Shown: positions 1 through 9,538, counted from the first letter of the stretch. The stretch: 64,000 bases of DNA from Terriglobus roseus DSM 18391 (GCF_000265425.1 NC_018014.1:1054001-1118000); one strand, 5' to 3'. The notes: generated by a model from the letters alone, not told the origin. Numbers and translations: made by a program.

Positions 1-2180
1 GCAAGCTGCTGCTGGACGCTCACGTTCCATTGCATGACATACGGGCTGGCAGGGTTGTACTGTACGACGTCGATGCGGCCCAGGCTGAAGTTGCTGCTGT
101 TGATCACCGTGTTGGGAAAGGTGATGGGTGTGCCGCTCTTGACGCCGCCGACGGTATAGAAGGGTGGCTGGCGGCTGCCGGCGTTCAGATAGAAGTCCGT
201 CCACAGCGGATCGAAGTAGATGCCGAAGGCACCGCGGATGCTGGTATTGGAGCGCTTATCGGGTGAGTAGGCGAAGCCGAGGCGCGGTGCGAAGTTAAGG
301 TTGCTGGGGTTGGTGTACATCGAGCCGACGGTGTCGGCTGTGTCCGTCAGGACGTTGCGTACGTTCGCCTGCAGGCCGTTGACTTCGTTTGGAACCGAGG
401 TGCGCTCGTAACGCAGGCCGCCTGTGACAGTGAGCCTGTCGGTGGCGCGCCAGGTATCGGTGATGTAGGCGGCGTCCATGTGCTGGCGCCACTTGCGCTG
501 CGGGTTCGAGCCGGGCAGGGCGACCTCAACGGAGGAGGCTGTGCCTGCGAGGAAGAGCGCAACGGAGTTGAACTGATAGAAGCCGTTCTGCGATTGTGCC
601 GATTCCTGCGGGAAGAGGATCTGCTTCTCATCGAAGCCCAAGGCGATGGTGTGACGGCCGAGCGTGAGTGTCAGATCGTCATTGGCCTGAAAGAGGTTCA
701 GAGCGTTCACGTTCGGTCCGAAACGCATGGGGCCGATCATGGGGCCTCCGGTGATGCTGATGGATCCGAAGGGACGGCCCGGCACGAACGAGAGCGATGG
801 GTCGATGTTCTTGATGATGTCGTACTGCAGCGTGTAGTAGCTGCGGTTGTAGGCGAGTCGCGTCTGGTTGACCAGGCGTGGTGAGAAGCTGTGCGTCATC
901 TGCGCGGTTGCGTACTGCGCGCGTGAGCGGTTGTGCGCGCGAGAGATCTGCAGATTGTCCGGTGTGAAGACGTTGGTGTTGTCGAACTGAAAGCGACCGA
1001 AGATGGAGGTGCGATCGGAGAGGGTGCGATCGACGCGTGCGATGAAGAAGTCTTCGTGCAGCGTGGCATTGCTGGTGGAGACGTAGGCTCCCGTGCCGTC
1101 GCCGTAATCGACGCCGTTGGCCGTGGGGAGGATCGCTACGTAGGGGCGCACTGCGGCGACGGCCCTGGCGCGGCTGGCCGCGTTGGGAACGATGGCGCTG
1201 GTGGTGGTGCCAAGTGCCTGACGGATGCCTTCGTAGTTGCCGAAGTAGACGGTCTTACCGCTGCCGATGGGACCGCCGAGCGCACCGCCGAACTGGTTGC
1301 GTGTGAAGTGCGGGATGGGCTGCGTTGCGCTGTCGAAGAAGTTCTTGGTGTCGAGAGCGGAGTTGCGCACGAACTCGAAGGCGCTGCCGTGCAGGCGGCC
1401 TGTGCCGCTGCGGGTGATCTGGTCGATGACGCCGCCGCCGGTGCGTCCGAACTCTGCGCCATAGCCGTTCACGAGTACACGGAACTGTGCGATGGAATCG
1501 ACGCCGAGGATGACGCCGGAGGCACCGCCGGGTGTGTTGTTGTAGGCGTCGTTGACGTCGGTGCCGTCGAGGAGGAACTCGACCTGGTTGGTGCGGCGGC
1601 CAGAGATGGAGATCTGTCTGCCGAGACCCTGCGAGTCAGGGTTGAGGCGGCGCGATGGCACGACGCCGGGGCTCAGCAGTGCGAGCTGGGTGACGTCGCG
1701 GCCGTTGAGGGGCAGTTGCCGGATCGTACGCGGGCCCGTCACGGAAGACAGGGAGGGGTCTTCGCGTTCGATGACTGCCTCAGAGGTCTGGACGTTAATG
1801 TCTGCGCTGCTGGACTGAATGCTGAGTTGCACATCCATCTCAGCATGCTGGCCGACGGTCAGCATCACATTGCGTTCGGTGGTTGCGAAGCCGGGAGCTT
1901 CGACCTTGATCTGGTACTGGCCGGGGGCGAGCTGTGGCAGGGTGTAGAGGCCGGCGCCATCCGACTCGGTGACGCGGCGCGCGGGGCGGCCTTCTTCCCC
2001 AACCGTGATGTGGGCGTGAGGTACCTGCGCACCGCTGCTGTCCCGAACGATGCCGGAGAGTGATGCGTTCGCGCCCTGGCCGAAGGCCGACGCGGAGGTC
2101 AAAAGACAAGCAAGCGAGAGCGCCGAGAGGGGGCCAGAGGGCAAAGGGTGCTGGGGCGAAAGTCGCCGCTTGTGTTTCAT
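1..2180 (-). CDS. Oar-like TonB-dependent receptor, 3' end cut by the window edge
   Basis: Outer-membrane receptor of the Oar/carboxypeptidase-regulatory type, predicted to import or bind large substrates using TonB energy. About 726 residues are visible. An N-terminal signal segment (about 1-35) is followed by a carboxypeptidase-regulatory Ig-like domain (about 40-125, starting SLSGIV), then a plug-like region with the RQLPLNGRD motif near residue 153 that is typical of acidobacterial receptors. The visible C-terminal part contains a QWNVSVQQQL stretch, which in this family lies in the beta-barrel. The remaining barrel strands are outside the window. The start is the ATG whose first residues are MKHKRRL. 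The family usually runs to 1000-1200 residues. The substrate cannot be read from sequence, and no dedicated TonB or transporter gene sits next to it. Confidence 0.9.
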   Translation of the reverse strand, partial: MKHKRRLSPQHPLPSGPLSALSLACLLTSASAFGQGANASLSGIVRDSSGAQVPHAHITVGEEGRPARRVTESDGAGLYTLPQLAPGQYQIKVEAPGFATTERNVMLTVGQHAEMDVQLSIQSSSADINVQTSEAVIEREDPSLSSVTGPRTIRQLPLNGRDVTQLALLSPGVVPSRRLNPDSQGLGRQISISGRRTNQVEFLLDGTDVNDAYNNTPGGASGVILGVDSIAQFRVLVNGYGAEFGRTGGGVIDQITRSGTGRLHGSAFEFVRNSALDTKNFFDSATQPIPHFTRNQFGGALGGPIGSGKTVYFGNYEGIRQALGTTTSAIVPNAASRARAVAAVRPYVAILPTANGVDYGDGTGAYVSTSNATLHEDFFIARVDRTLSDRTSIFGRFQFDNTNVFTPDNLQISRAHNRSRAQYATAQMTHSFSPRLVNQTRLAYNRSYYTLQYDIIKNIDPSLSFVPGRPFGSISITGGPMIGPMRFGPNVNALNLFQANDDLTLTLGRHTIALGFDEKQILFPQESAQSQNGFYQFNSVALFLAGTASSVEVALPGSNPQRKWRQHMDAAYITDTWRATDRLTVTGGLRYERTSVPNEVNGLQANVRNVLTDTADTVGSMYTNPSNLNFAPRLGFAYSPDKRSNTSIRGAFGIYFDPLWTDFYLNAGSRQPPFYTVGGVKSGTPITFPNTVINSSNFSLGRIDVVQYNPASPYVMQWNVSVQQQL

Positions 2181-2244
2181 ATCCCTAAAGATAGATTGCA
2201 GAGCGGATTCCGGGCGAGTCTGCGCCCGGAATCCATACGCACAT

Positions 2245-3024
2245 TTACGACGCGCGACGGTTGATGGTGACGGCGTTGGCCTGATCAATCGGCGTAAGTA
2301 GGACAGACGACACATTGACGTGAGCGGGGCGTGTGACGGCCCACAGAATGGTGTCGGCCACGTCTTCCGGGAGGAGTGGCGTGACGTTGGCGTAGACCTT
2401 GGCCGCGCGTTTCTTGTCACCGCCGAAGCGGACCTCGCTGAAGCGCGTTTCCACCATGCCGGGGTCGACGCTGGTGACGCGTACGGCGGTGCCCATCAGG
2501 TCGATGCGCATGCCTTCGCTCAGGATCTTCTCCGCGGCCTTGGTCGCACAGTAGACGGCGCCGCCGGCATAGGCCAGCCAGCCGGCGGTCGATCCCATGT
2601 TCACCACATGGCCCGCGTTGCGCTGCACCATGCCGGGCAGGACGGCGCGTGTGATGTAGAGCAGGCCCTTGGTGTTGGTGTCGATCATCTGCTCCCAGTG
2701 ATCGATGTCGTCGAGGTAAAGCTTTTCAAGGCCGCGCGCGAGGCCGGCGTTGTTGACGAGGATCTCGATGGCCTGCCACTCGGCGGGCAGGGAAGCGAAG
2801 GCATTCGCTACATCGTCGCGCTTACTTACATCGAGCGCGAAGCTATGCACGCCTGCGGCGCCCGCGCTGAGGAGGTCTTGGCGCATGGCTTCGAGTGCGT
2901 CGGTGGTGCGTGCGCAGAGGAGCAGCTTTGCGCCGGCTGCGGCGAGTGCCAGGGCGGTAGCTTTGCCGATGCCTGCGCTGGCGCCGGTGATGAATGCGAT
3001 CTTGCCCGCGATGCTGATGCCCAT
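2245..3024 (-). CDS. short-chain dehydrogenase/reductase (YdfG-like)
   Basis: Cytoplasmic NAD(P)-dependent oxidoreductase of the classical SDR family, 259 residues. The cofactor motif TGASAGIG is at 13-20, NNAG at 91-94, and the catalytic tetrad is complete: N117, S145, Y158 and K162 (YCATK). The overall pattern, including the PGMVETRFSEVRF segment after the active site, resembles YdfG, the NADP-dependent 3-hydroxy acid/serine dehydrogenase, so a small hydroxy acid is a possible substrate. That assignment is an inference. A strong ribosome site (GAGGGAG) lies 3 bases before the ATG. The gene lies between the OmpA-like gene upstream and the receptor downstream, all on the same strand, with no sign of a shared pathway. 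Confidence 0.9.
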   Translation of the reverse strand: MGISIAGKIAFITGASAGIGKATALALAAAGAKLLLCARTTDALEAMRQDLLSAGAAGVHSFALDVSKRDDVANAFASLPAEWQAIEILVNNAGLARGLEKLYLDDIDHWEQMIDTNTKGLLYITRAVLPGMVQRNAGHVVNMGSTAGWLAYAGGAVYCATKAAEKILSEGMRIDLMGTAVRVTSVDPGMVETRFSEVRFGGDKKRAAKVYANVTPLLPEDVADTILWAVTRPAHVNVSSVLLTPIDQANAVTINRRAS

Positions 3025-3090
3025 GTACTCCCTCGTGTCCTGTTATTTTTCAGATGGCTTTGTCCTCATCGTATCGAACTGCAGACGCAA

Positions 3091-3116
3091 CAAGGGGCTG
3101 CCGAAGCAGCCCCTTG
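3091..3116 (-). terminator. intrinsic-type terminator hairpin after the OmpA-like gene
   Basis: A perfect 10-bp stem (CAAGGGGCTG paired with CAGCCCCTTG) with a 6-base loop lies about 30 bases past the stop of the OmpA-like gene on the minus strand. The T-tract after it is weak (TTGCG), so termination efficiency is uncertain. Confidence 0.6.
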
Positions 3117-3147
3117 TCGATACGCGCACAATGTCGCGTGTCGTTGA

Positions 3148-4740
3148 TTACTGCACGGGTGCCGGTTCTGCCTGGGTGACGACGCCGATGGAGGGACCAG
3201 AGACGACCATCTCCACGCGGCGATTCTGCGCCTTACCAGCGGCGCTGCCGTTGTCGGCGACGGGGTTCGACTTGCCGAAGCCCATTGCGGTGACGTTAGC
3301 CGGGCTTACACCGTTGTTGACAAGGAAGGCGCGTGTGGAGTCTGCACGGCTCTGGCTCAGCTTGAGGTTGAGTTCGTCGCTGCCCACAGAGTCTGTGTAG
3401 CCGTCGATCTGCAGCTTCAGGTCGGGGTACTGCATGAGAATGGCCGAAACCTTCGCAAGGGAGATCTGCGCGTTCTGCTTCAGAGCGCTCTTGCCGGTAT
3501 CGAAGAGTACGTCGCCGAGGGTTACGACGAGACCGCGAGCAGTCTCCTGCGTGGCAAGGACGGCGTTCAACTGCGAACGCAGACGTTCGCGCATTGCCTT
3601 GACGGAGTTCTGTGCTGCTGCTGCCTTTGCTTCCGCAGATGCAGCGTTCGCATTTGCGTCGGCTGCGGCTGCTTCCGCGCGTGCGCGTTCTGCTGCTTCA
3701 CGATCGGCTGCAGCGCGTGCGCGCTCTGCTGCGAGTGCTGCCTGCTGCGCCTGCATCTGCGAAGCCTGAGCCTGGAGCTGTGCGTCCTTGCGGGCGTTTA
3801 CTTCTGCGAGCGAGCGCTCCTGCTCCTTCTTGCGAAGGGTGCTGATGCGAGCATCTTCCGAGCGCTGTACTGCCTCGCGCGCCATGGTGATTTCCATCTT
3901 CACGTCGCGATGCTTGTTCTGGTCCATGTCATCGGCGTTCTGCAGGCTGGTCTTCACCTGAGCCATGATGTCGGGAGCGTACTTGTCTGCACCGGCCATG
4001 AGGGCGATCTGGTAGGCGTTGTGCGCCTCATAGAGTTCGAGCGGGCTGTGCTCGTCGCGAGTCACGGGACGGAAGACCGTCTTCGCGCCTTCGGTCTGCG
4101 CGTAGAGGCCCTTGGGCAGCAGCGTGTACTTCGCATTCACCTTTTCCAGGACGCCATTGGTCTTGTCTTCGATGACGTGGTTCTCCATGACGACGACGTC
4201 GCTGGGAACCTTGACAGCGAAGTAAGGCTCTGCCGTGACGATCATGCCGAAGGACTGCAGGTTGCTGGTGACTTCCATCTCAACGGTGTGGTCGCCGCCG
4301 GTGGGAAGAACTTCGCCAAGGTTCTGGGGAGCGCCGTCGGGTGTGATGGCCCACAGCACGTAGGTCAGGTATTCCGGACCAAAGCCGTTGGCGGCGGTGA
4401 GGCCCTTGAGCTTGACTTCGATGTTGATGCGGCCCTTGCCGCTGTCAACCTTTGCTTCACCTTTTGCGTTGGGCAGGAGCGGCGTGCCGGTGAAGGCAAT
4501 CTTGGTGGAGCCGCTGCGGTGCAGGTAGTTGACGGCATCCAGGTCGCGGCGGACCACGTTCACGCGATAAAGGGGCACACCGTTGAGTTCACCGACCGGG
4601 CGGCCGCCGTTCTGGACGCCAACGCGCGTTTGCGGATCTGCGGTGGGATTCAGTTCCTGTGCGAAAGCGCCACATGCGAGTGCACTGCTCAAGAGCGCTG
4701 CTGCGCCAAACTGAAATGCCTGGATGCCAATTCGTTTCAT
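3148..4740 (-). CDS. exported OmpA-family protein with alanine-rich coiled coil
   Basis: A 530-residue exported protein. A signal peptide (about 1-27, ending CGAFAQ) is followed by a beta-rich region of about 250 residues with no family I recognise, then a long Ala/Glu/Arg-rich coiled coil (about 285-390), and a C-terminal OmpA/MotB peptidoglycan-binding domain (about 400-520) that opens with LGDVLFDTGKSAL and includes QIDGYTDSVGSDE and NRRVEM. This architecture suggests a periplasmic protein that links the outer membrane or an envelope assembly to peptidoglycan. I chose the ATG before KRIGIQ because it has a GAGGG ribosome site 5 bases upstream and begins a normal signal peptide; an in-frame extension of 18 codons upstream is unlikely. 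The stop is followed by a hairpin terminator. Confidence 0.88.
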   Translation of the reverse strand: MKRIGIQAFQFGAAALLSSALACGAFAQELNPTADPQTRVGVQNGGRPVGELNGVPLYRVNVVRRDLDAVNYLHRSGSTKIAFTGTPLLPNAKGEAKVDSGKGRINIEVKLKGLTAANGFGPEYLTYVLWAITPDGAPQNLGEVLPTGGDHTVEMEVTSNLQSFGMIVTAEPYFAVKVPSDVVVMENHVIEDKTNGVLEKVNAKYTLLPKGLYAQTEGAKTVFRPVTRDEHSPLELYEAHNAYQIALMAGADKYAPDIMAQVKTSLQNADDMDQNKHRDVKMEITMAREAVQRSEDARISTLRKKEQERSLAEVNARKDAQLQAQASQMQAQQAALAAERARAAADREAAERARAEAAAADANANAASAEAKAAAAQNSVKAMRERLRSQLNAVLATQETARGLVVTLGDVLFDTGKSALKQNAQISLAKVSAILMQYPDLKLQIDGYTDSVGSDELNLKLSQSRADSTRAFLVNNGVSPANVTAMGFGKSNPVADNGSAAGKAQNRRVEMVVSGPSIGVVTQAEPAPVQ

Positions 4741-4966
4741 GATTCCCTCGTGATCTTTCGATCGTCGTAAGTGGCGGACCGCTCCGTCGCGCACACTTGC
4801 AGCGCAGGCGGTTCCGTCTCAGTACAAGGGATGCACTCGGGTGGGGAGCGGTAGTCTAACAGCGAAAAGGATTCGCGGGACGATTTTTCAGAACTTTCGG
4901 TTGCTTTTCTGCGGAAATACTTTCGGGGTATGGACATTGGGACCGTATCGCCGAAGCGAAAGCCGA

Positions 4967-5968
4967 CTACCCAACAGATTCGTCGCGGCCCGGGCGGGTC
5001 ATGAGTGCGCGGATGGCGTCGACGGGGGAGCGGCCTTCGTGGAGGATGGCGTACATCTCAGAGGTGATCGGCATCTCGATGCCGTGTTGGCGCGCCAGGC
5101 CGAGTGCGGCGCCGGTGCAGCGAACGCCTTCGGCGACCTTGCCGTTGAGGCTTGCGAGGATGTCTGGAAGAGTGCGGCCGCGGCCGAGCTCCACGCCTAC
5201 GGTGCGGTTGCGCGAGAGCGATCCGGTGCAGGTGAGGACGAGGTCGCCGTAGCCGGCTAGACCGGCCATGGTTTCCGGGCGTGCGCCGCAGGCGACGGAC
5301 AGTCGCGTGATCTCGGCCATGCCGCGTGTGATGAGCGCTGCGGATGCGTTGCTGCCGAGTTGCAGGCCGTCCACCACGCCGGCGGCGAGGGCGATGACGT
5401 TCTTGAGTGCGCCGCCGAGTTCAACGCCTACGACGTCGTCGTTGGTGTAGACGCGCAGCGACTCGGAGGAGAAGTCGCTTTGCAGAGCGCGTGCGACATC
5501 CTGATCGCGTGTTGCGAGAGTGACTGCCGTGGGCAGCCCGGCGGCTACTTCACGCGCGAAGGAGGGGCCGCCGAGTGTGGCGAAACGAATGGGAGAAGCC
5601 GCAGCGACAACCTCGCTCATGCGGCGGAAGGTCCTGTCCTGAATGCCCTTGGAGGCGGAGACGAAGAGGTGATTCTCGCGGAGCGCGGGTGCGATCGCGT
5701 GGATGGTCTGGTCCATGTAATCGGATGGGGTGACGGCGAGCAGGACATCGGCCTGGTCGACGGCGGCATCGAGTGACGATGATATGGCGAGATCGGATGG
5801 GAGCTGGAAGCCGGGGAGGAACTTCGCGTTCTCGCGGGTCTGTTCCATGGCTTCCGCGTGCGCGGGTGTGTGTGCCCACAACGTGACGGTGTGGCGCTGC
5901 TGGCGCGCAAGGGACAGCGCGAGCGCCGTTCCCCATGCACCTGCTCCGAGGACTGCGATGCGACTCAT
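4967..5968 (-). CDS. gpsA: glycerol-3-phosphate dehydrogenase [NAD(P)+]
   Basis: Reduces dihydroxyacetone phosphate to sn-glycerol 3-phosphate, the backbone for phospholipids, in the cytoplasm. The 333-residue protein has the family's normal length. The dinucleotide-binding motif GAGAWG is at 8-13, the KGI segment of the family lies mid-protein (SASKGIQ), and the ALKNVIALAAGV helix carrying the catalytic lysine is around residue 190. Its ATG overlaps the plsY stop by 4 bases (ATGA), so the two are translationally coupled. This is logical, because GpsA makes the substrate that PlsY acylates. It is the last gene of the eight-gene minus-strand run. Confidence 0.97.
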   Translation of the reverse strand: MSRIAVLGAGAWGTALALSLARQQRHTVTLWAHTPAHAEAMEQTRENAKFLPGFQLPSDLAISSSLDAAVDQADVLLAVTPSDYMDQTIHAIAPALRENHLFVSASKGIQDRTFRRMSEVVAAASPIRFATLGGPSFAREVAAGLPTAVTLATRDQDVARALQSDFSSESLRVYTNDDVVGVELGGALKNVIALAAGVVDGLQLGSNASAALITRGMAEITRLSVACGARPETMAGLAGYGDLVLTCTGSLSRNRTVGVELGRGRTLPDILASLNGKVAEGVRCTGAALGLARQHGIEMPITSEMYAILHEGRSPVDAIRALMTRPGRDESVG

Positions 5969-6597
5969 GCTGCGGGCTTCGTCCCAAACTTCGGTTCGGT
6001 GTGCGCGAGTAGGCGACTGATGTTGCCGTGGTGCTTGGCGATGACGAGGAGCGGCATGGCGACGTACACGAGATCGACGATGAGTTCGCGGCGTGTGTCG
6101 AAGACGATGCAGAGGATGGCAAGCGAGACGGCGCCGACGATGGAGGCGAGCGAGACGTAGCGCGTCAGCATGAAGACGACAGCGAAGATGCCGATGCAGA
6201 CGAGGGTTGTCAGCGGCATCAACGCGGCGAAGACGCCGGCTGCGGTCGCGACACCCTTGCCACCACGGAAGCCGAGCCAGACGGGGAAGATGTGTCCGAT
6301 GACTGCGAAGAGGCCGGCTACGGCTTCGAGGTCGTAGCCGTTGGGGAAGCCGGCCCACTGCGCCATGTGTTGTGCGATGACGACGGCGAGAACGCCCTTA
6401 AGGGCGTCGAGGATGAGCGTGGCGATGCCGAGGCCTTTTGCGCCGGAGCGTGCGACGTTGGTTGCGCCGATGTTGCCGGAACCGCTCTCGCGAATGTCCT
6501 CGTTGCGGAAGGTGCGCACGAGAAGATAGCCCGTTGGGATGGAGCCCACAAGGTATGCGATGGCGAGGGTGATGATCCAGAGAACGAGAGGAGTCAT
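5965..6597 (-). CDS. plsY: acyl-phosphate:glycerol-3-phosphate acyltransferase
   Basis: Integral-membrane acyltransferase that moves an acyl group from acyl-phosphate to glycerol 3-phosphate to give lysophosphatidic acid. It has 210 residues and about five to six membrane helices. The signature SGSGNIGATN is at 38-47, and the second conserved loop reads FRGGKGVAT. Both are active-site loops of PlsY. I chose the ATG before TPLVLW because the membrane segment starts there; the in-frame extension upstream is Cys/Ser-rich and unlike the family. It is coupled to gpsA by an ATGA overlap. The PlsX and PlsC partners are not in this window. Confidence 0.96.
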   Translation of the reverse strand: MTPLVLWIITLAIAYLVGSIPTGYLLVRTFRNEDIRESGSGNIGATNVARSGAKGLGIATLILDALKGVLAVVIAQHMAQWAGFPNGYDLEAVAGLFAVIGHIFPVWLGFRGGKGVATAAGVFAALMPLTTLVCIGIFAVVFMLTRYVSLASIVGAVSLAILCIVFDTRRELIVDLVYVAMPLLVIAKHHGNISRLLAHTEPKFGTKPAA

Positions 6598-6625
6598 AGC
6601 GGACTTTGAGTCTATCAGCGTGGTC

Positions 6626-7870
6626 TTACAGGAGCTTGTGACGCAGCATGCTGAGGGCGTGTTGCGAGGTGAACCAGCGCACACGTTCGCGGTCGCCCGT
6701 CAGGTTCAGTTCTCGCGTTTCGGTGCCGTTGGCATCGGCGAGTGCAAGGTAGACGCGGCCGACGGGCTTGTTGAGCGTGGCTCCGCCTGGGCCTGCGATG
6801 CCGGTGACACCAATGCCGAGGTCTGCGCCTGTTCTTGTGCGAATGCCCTCGGCAAGCGCTCGTGCGACCTCTTCACTGACTGCGCCGTGCTGCTGGATGA
6901 GTGGCTTCGGTACGTCTACGAGCGCGGTCTTCAATTGATCGGCATAGACGACAACGCCGCCGAGGAACGATCGTGAGGATCCGGGGATGGCGGTGAGGCG
7001 TTGCGCGATGAGGCCACCGGTGCAGCTTTCGGCGGTGGCGAGTGTCAGGTGGCGCATGCCCATCATGAGGAGGACGACCTGCTCAAGCGATTCGCCGTCG
7101 GCCGAGAAGACGAAGTCCATCATCTCGTGCTCGCAGAGAGAGAGCACTTCGTCGACGCGCGCCTGCGCCTCTTCGATGGTGGGTTTGGCGCAGGCGAAGT
7201 GGAGCTGGATTTCGCCCTGTGTGCTGAGGATGGTCGTCTGCACGTCGGTGAACTGCATGTAGATGGGGGCGGTGCGTGCGTCGACTTCGCTCTCTGCCAC
7301 GACGGCCATGCGCAACTGTCCGATGGCGATGTGCTGCTGCGGGACGACACGCTGCAAGCGCTGCTTCACCTGGTCGGCGTAGAGGGCGGTCAGTTCTTTT
7401 GGTGGTCCGGGCAGCAACACGACGTAGCGGGGCTTGCCTTCGTACTCGGTGGCGATCCATTGGCCTGGTGCGGTGCCGTTTGCGTTGGGCAGCAGCTCTG
7501 CGCCGTCGATGACATCGCCCTGCTTGAAGTTGATGGCCTGGATGGTGATGCCGCGCTTGGCGAAGCGTGCGCGGAGGGCTTCGACGACGGCTTCGTTGCG
7601 CGTGAGGCCTACGCCAAGCGCCGATGCAACGGCTTCGCGCGTGAGGTCGTCTTCCGTTGGACCGAGGCCGCCGGAGAAGATGATGATGTCCGCGCGGCGC
7701 AGTGCGATGCGTGCGCAGTCAGTCAGCTGCTCCATGGAGTCGCCGAGGATGGTCTTGAAGGCGACGGAGACGCCGAGCTTGTTGAGTTCGGCGGTGAGTG
7801 CGAGTGAGTTAGTGTCCTGCCGGAAGGGCGTCAGCATCTCGCTGCCGACGGCGATGATTTCAGCGATCAT
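6626..7870 (-). CDS. cinA: CinA-like protein with nicotinamide-nucleotide amidase domain
   Basis: A two-domain cytoplasmic protein of 414 residues. The N-terminal MoCF/COG1058 half (about 1-170) begins IIAVGSEML and includes SGGLGPTEDD; in studied homologues this half hydrolyses ADP-ribose and related pyrophosphates. The C-terminal PncC/CinA half (about 250-410) has ATAESCTGG, GGVVVYA and GIAGPGG, motifs of NMN deamidases that recycle pyridine nucleotides. The role in competence is historical and is not shown here, although dprA is elsewhere in the window. I used the ATG before IAEIIAVG, which has AAGAG 4 bases upstream. A TTG six codons earlier is possible. Confidence 0.93.
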   Translation of the reverse strand: MIAEIIAVGSEMLTPFRQDTNSLALTAELNKLGVSVAFKTILGDSMEQLTDCARIALRRADIIIFSGGLGPTEDDLTREAVASALGVGLTRNEAVVEALRARFAKRGITIQAINFKQGDVIDGAELLPNANGTAPGQWIATEYEGKPRYVVLLPGPPKELTALYADQVKQRLQRVVPQQHIAIGQLRMAVVAESEVDARTAPIYMQFTDVQTTILSTQGEIQLHFACAKPTIEEAQARVDEVLSLCEHEMMDFVFSADGESLEQVVLLMMGMRHLTLATAESCTGGLIAQRLTAIPGSSRSFLGGVVVYADQLKTALVDVPKPLIQQHGAVSEEVARALAEGIRTRTGADLGIGVTGIAGPGGATLNKPVGRVYLALADANGTETRELNLTGDRERVRWFTSQHALSMLRHKLL

Positions 7871-7897
7871 GATGCTCTTACGATGCAAGGCAGAGCC

Positions 7898-8941
7898 TTA
7901 GCGGCTCAGGCGGCCTTCGACATCCATCTCCACGGTATAAAGTCCGCTGGTAGTCGCAAGCACTGCGGCGTTGTCGTCGGTGAAGGCGAGGCCTACAAGA
8001 CCGCTGCCGCTGATGGCGACGGAGGCTTGCTTGTCGGGCGTGATGCGGATGATGCCGCGTTCGCCCTGCAAGGATGAGGCGACGTAGACGTTGCCGTCCG
8101 TGTCGACCGCCATGCCCTGCGGGCGGCCCAGGCCGCGATACCAGGTGCTGACTTCGCCTTCCGGTGAGATCGCGTGAATGGCCTCGTTGCTGCTGGTTGT
8201 TGGGCCGGTGACGAGCAGCGTGCCTTCGTTGGTGAAGGCCAGGTGATAGGCGGAGACCGAGGGCTCGAGTGTTGCGAAGACGAAGACGCTGCCCTGCAGG
8301 TCGAGTTTGAAGATGGTTCCGCTGCGATCGCCTACATAGCAGTTGCCGTCGTCGTCGAAGGCGAGGCCGGTTGCGATGCCCATGCCCTCGGCCCACTGTG
8401 CCATGGCGCCGTCCGGGCTGATGCGGTAGACCGTGCCCTCGGCGCGGGAGGAGCAGTAGAGGTAGCCGTCGGGACCGAAGGCGAGGCCGCTGGCGTTGGG
8501 CAGGCCGCGTACGAAGGCGCGCATGCTGTACTCGCGATCGATACGGAAGATCGAGACAGGAACTTCCTGGCCGCGCGAGCCGGAGAAGGTTGCGTAGATG
8601 TTGCCTTCGCCGTCGATCGCCGGGTTCGCGATGGGGTGCAGATTGTCCGCGATGGGGAGAGCGACGCGCAGCGGCAGGGCGTTGGAGTGACTGTCACCGA
8701 GTTGCAGGATCACATCGCCGGAGATGGCACCGTCGGGCACGCGCAGTGTCACGCGCGTTGGCGACGTGAGCGTCGTTGGGGCCGGTGTCTCGCCGATGGT
8801 GATCAGCGGCAGGAGTGCGCCGCCGAGGTGCGTTCCGCGAAGGTCGACGACACCGTCCGGCATCGCCGCGATGGGGGAGACGGAGACGAGGTGCGGCGCG
8901 TTGGGGTCGGCGTGGCCGCGGAGGTGATCGAGAAGCGTCAT
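7898..8941 (-). CDS. IPT/TIG plus NHL/SMP-30-like beta-propeller protein
   Basis: A 347-residue protein with no obvious signal peptide. Residues about 20-95 look like an IPT/TIG Ig-like fold (VVDLRGTHLGG, LRVPDGAISGDV). The rest is a six-bladed propeller of the NHL or gluconolactonase/SMP-30 type, with repeats such as GLAFGPDGYLY, GLAFDDDGNCYV, GMAVDTDGNVYVA and GLAFTDDNAAV about 40-50 residues apart. Such propellers bind ligands or hydrolyse lactones, but the metal ligands needed for SMP-30 catalysis cannot be assigned with confidence, so no reaction is proposed. It sits between cinA and pgpA with short gaps and is probably co-transcribed with them. Confidence 0.8.
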   Translation of the reverse strand: MTLLDHLRGHADPNAPHLVSVSPIAAMPDGVVDLRGTHLGGALLPLITIGETPAPTTLTSPTRVTLRVPDGAISGDVILQLGDSHSNALPLRVALPIADNLHPIANPAIDGEGNIYATFSGSRGQEVPVSIFRIDREYSMRAFVRGLPNASGLAFGPDGYLYCSSRAEGTVYRISPDGAMAQWAEGMGIATGLAFDDDGNCYVGDRSGTIFKLDLQGSVFVFATLEPSVSAYHLAFTNEGTLLVTGPTTSSNEAIHAISPEGEVSTWYRGLGRPQGMAVDTDGNVYVASSLQGERGIIRITPDKQASVAISGSGLVGLAFTDDNAAVLATTSGLYTVEMDVEGRLSR

Positions 8942-8983
8942 CGTCTTTCAGGGTATGCCTGCGACATGCGCGGCGCAAACGGC

Positions 8984-9535
8984 CTAGTGCTTCGGCGCGT
9001 GCGCGGCGATCTGCCAGACGATCCATGCCTGCTGGATGACGGTCTGCAGGATGAGCGCGTAGACGCCTGCGCCGAGGTCGTCGACCATGATGCCGGTGCC
9101 TGCGGGCAGCTTCTCAAGCCGGCGGATGGGCGGCGGCTTGAGGATGTCGAAGATGCGGAAGCAGACGAGACCGAGGAGGGCGAAGGGCATTTGCGGAAGG
9201 CAGAAGACCAGCGTCAGCCACTGTCCTGCGACTTCGTCAATGACGACGATCTGCGGGTCTTTGCGGCCGCTCTCACGGGCGATGCGTGTTGCCGCGGGGA
9301 TGCCGATGGCGGTCGCAAGGGCGGCCATGCCGAGCGTGATGAGCGGCAGCCAATGGATGGAAACATGGCGTGCGATGGCGAACCACACGAGTGTTGCGGC
9401 GACGGAACCGTAGGTCCCCGGGCCGGGCTTCATGAAGCCTGCACCGAAGAAGGTGCCAGCGATCCACGCCCAGCGCGTCCGTTTGACGCCTCCCAGACCG
9501 GCGGCGGGTCCGTCGTAGTTACCTTCTGCGCTCAC
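8984..9535 (-). CDS. pgpA: phosphatidylglycerophosphatase A
   Basis: Membrane phosphatase that removes phosphate from phosphatidylglycerophosphate to make phosphatidylglycerol. The 183-residue protein shows the family motifs GAGFMKPGPGTYGS near residue 31, VVIDEVAGQW in the middle, RIFDILKPPPIRR and a GIMVDDLGAGVYA segment near the end. Together these carry the conserved acidic residues of PgpA. Three to four membrane helices are visible. The start codon is GTG, three bases after the yacG stop. The same run contains plsY and gpsA, so the transcript supplies several early phospholipid steps. Confidence 0.96.
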   Translation of the reverse strand: MSAEGNYDGPAAGLGGVKRTRWAWIAGTFFGAGFMKPGPGTYGSVAATLVWFAIARHVSIHWLPLITLGMAALATAIGIPAATRIARESGRKDPQIVVIDEVAGQWLTLVFCLPQMPFALLGLVCFRIFDILKPPPIRRLEKLPAGTGIMVDDLGAGVYALILQTVIQQAWIVWQIAAHAPKH

Positions 9536-9538
9536 GCG

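Noticed and set aside
933..2063. Plus-strand open frame opposite the first receptor
   Set aside because: The minus strand encodes clear receptor domains over the whole stretch; the opposite frame has no recognisable product.
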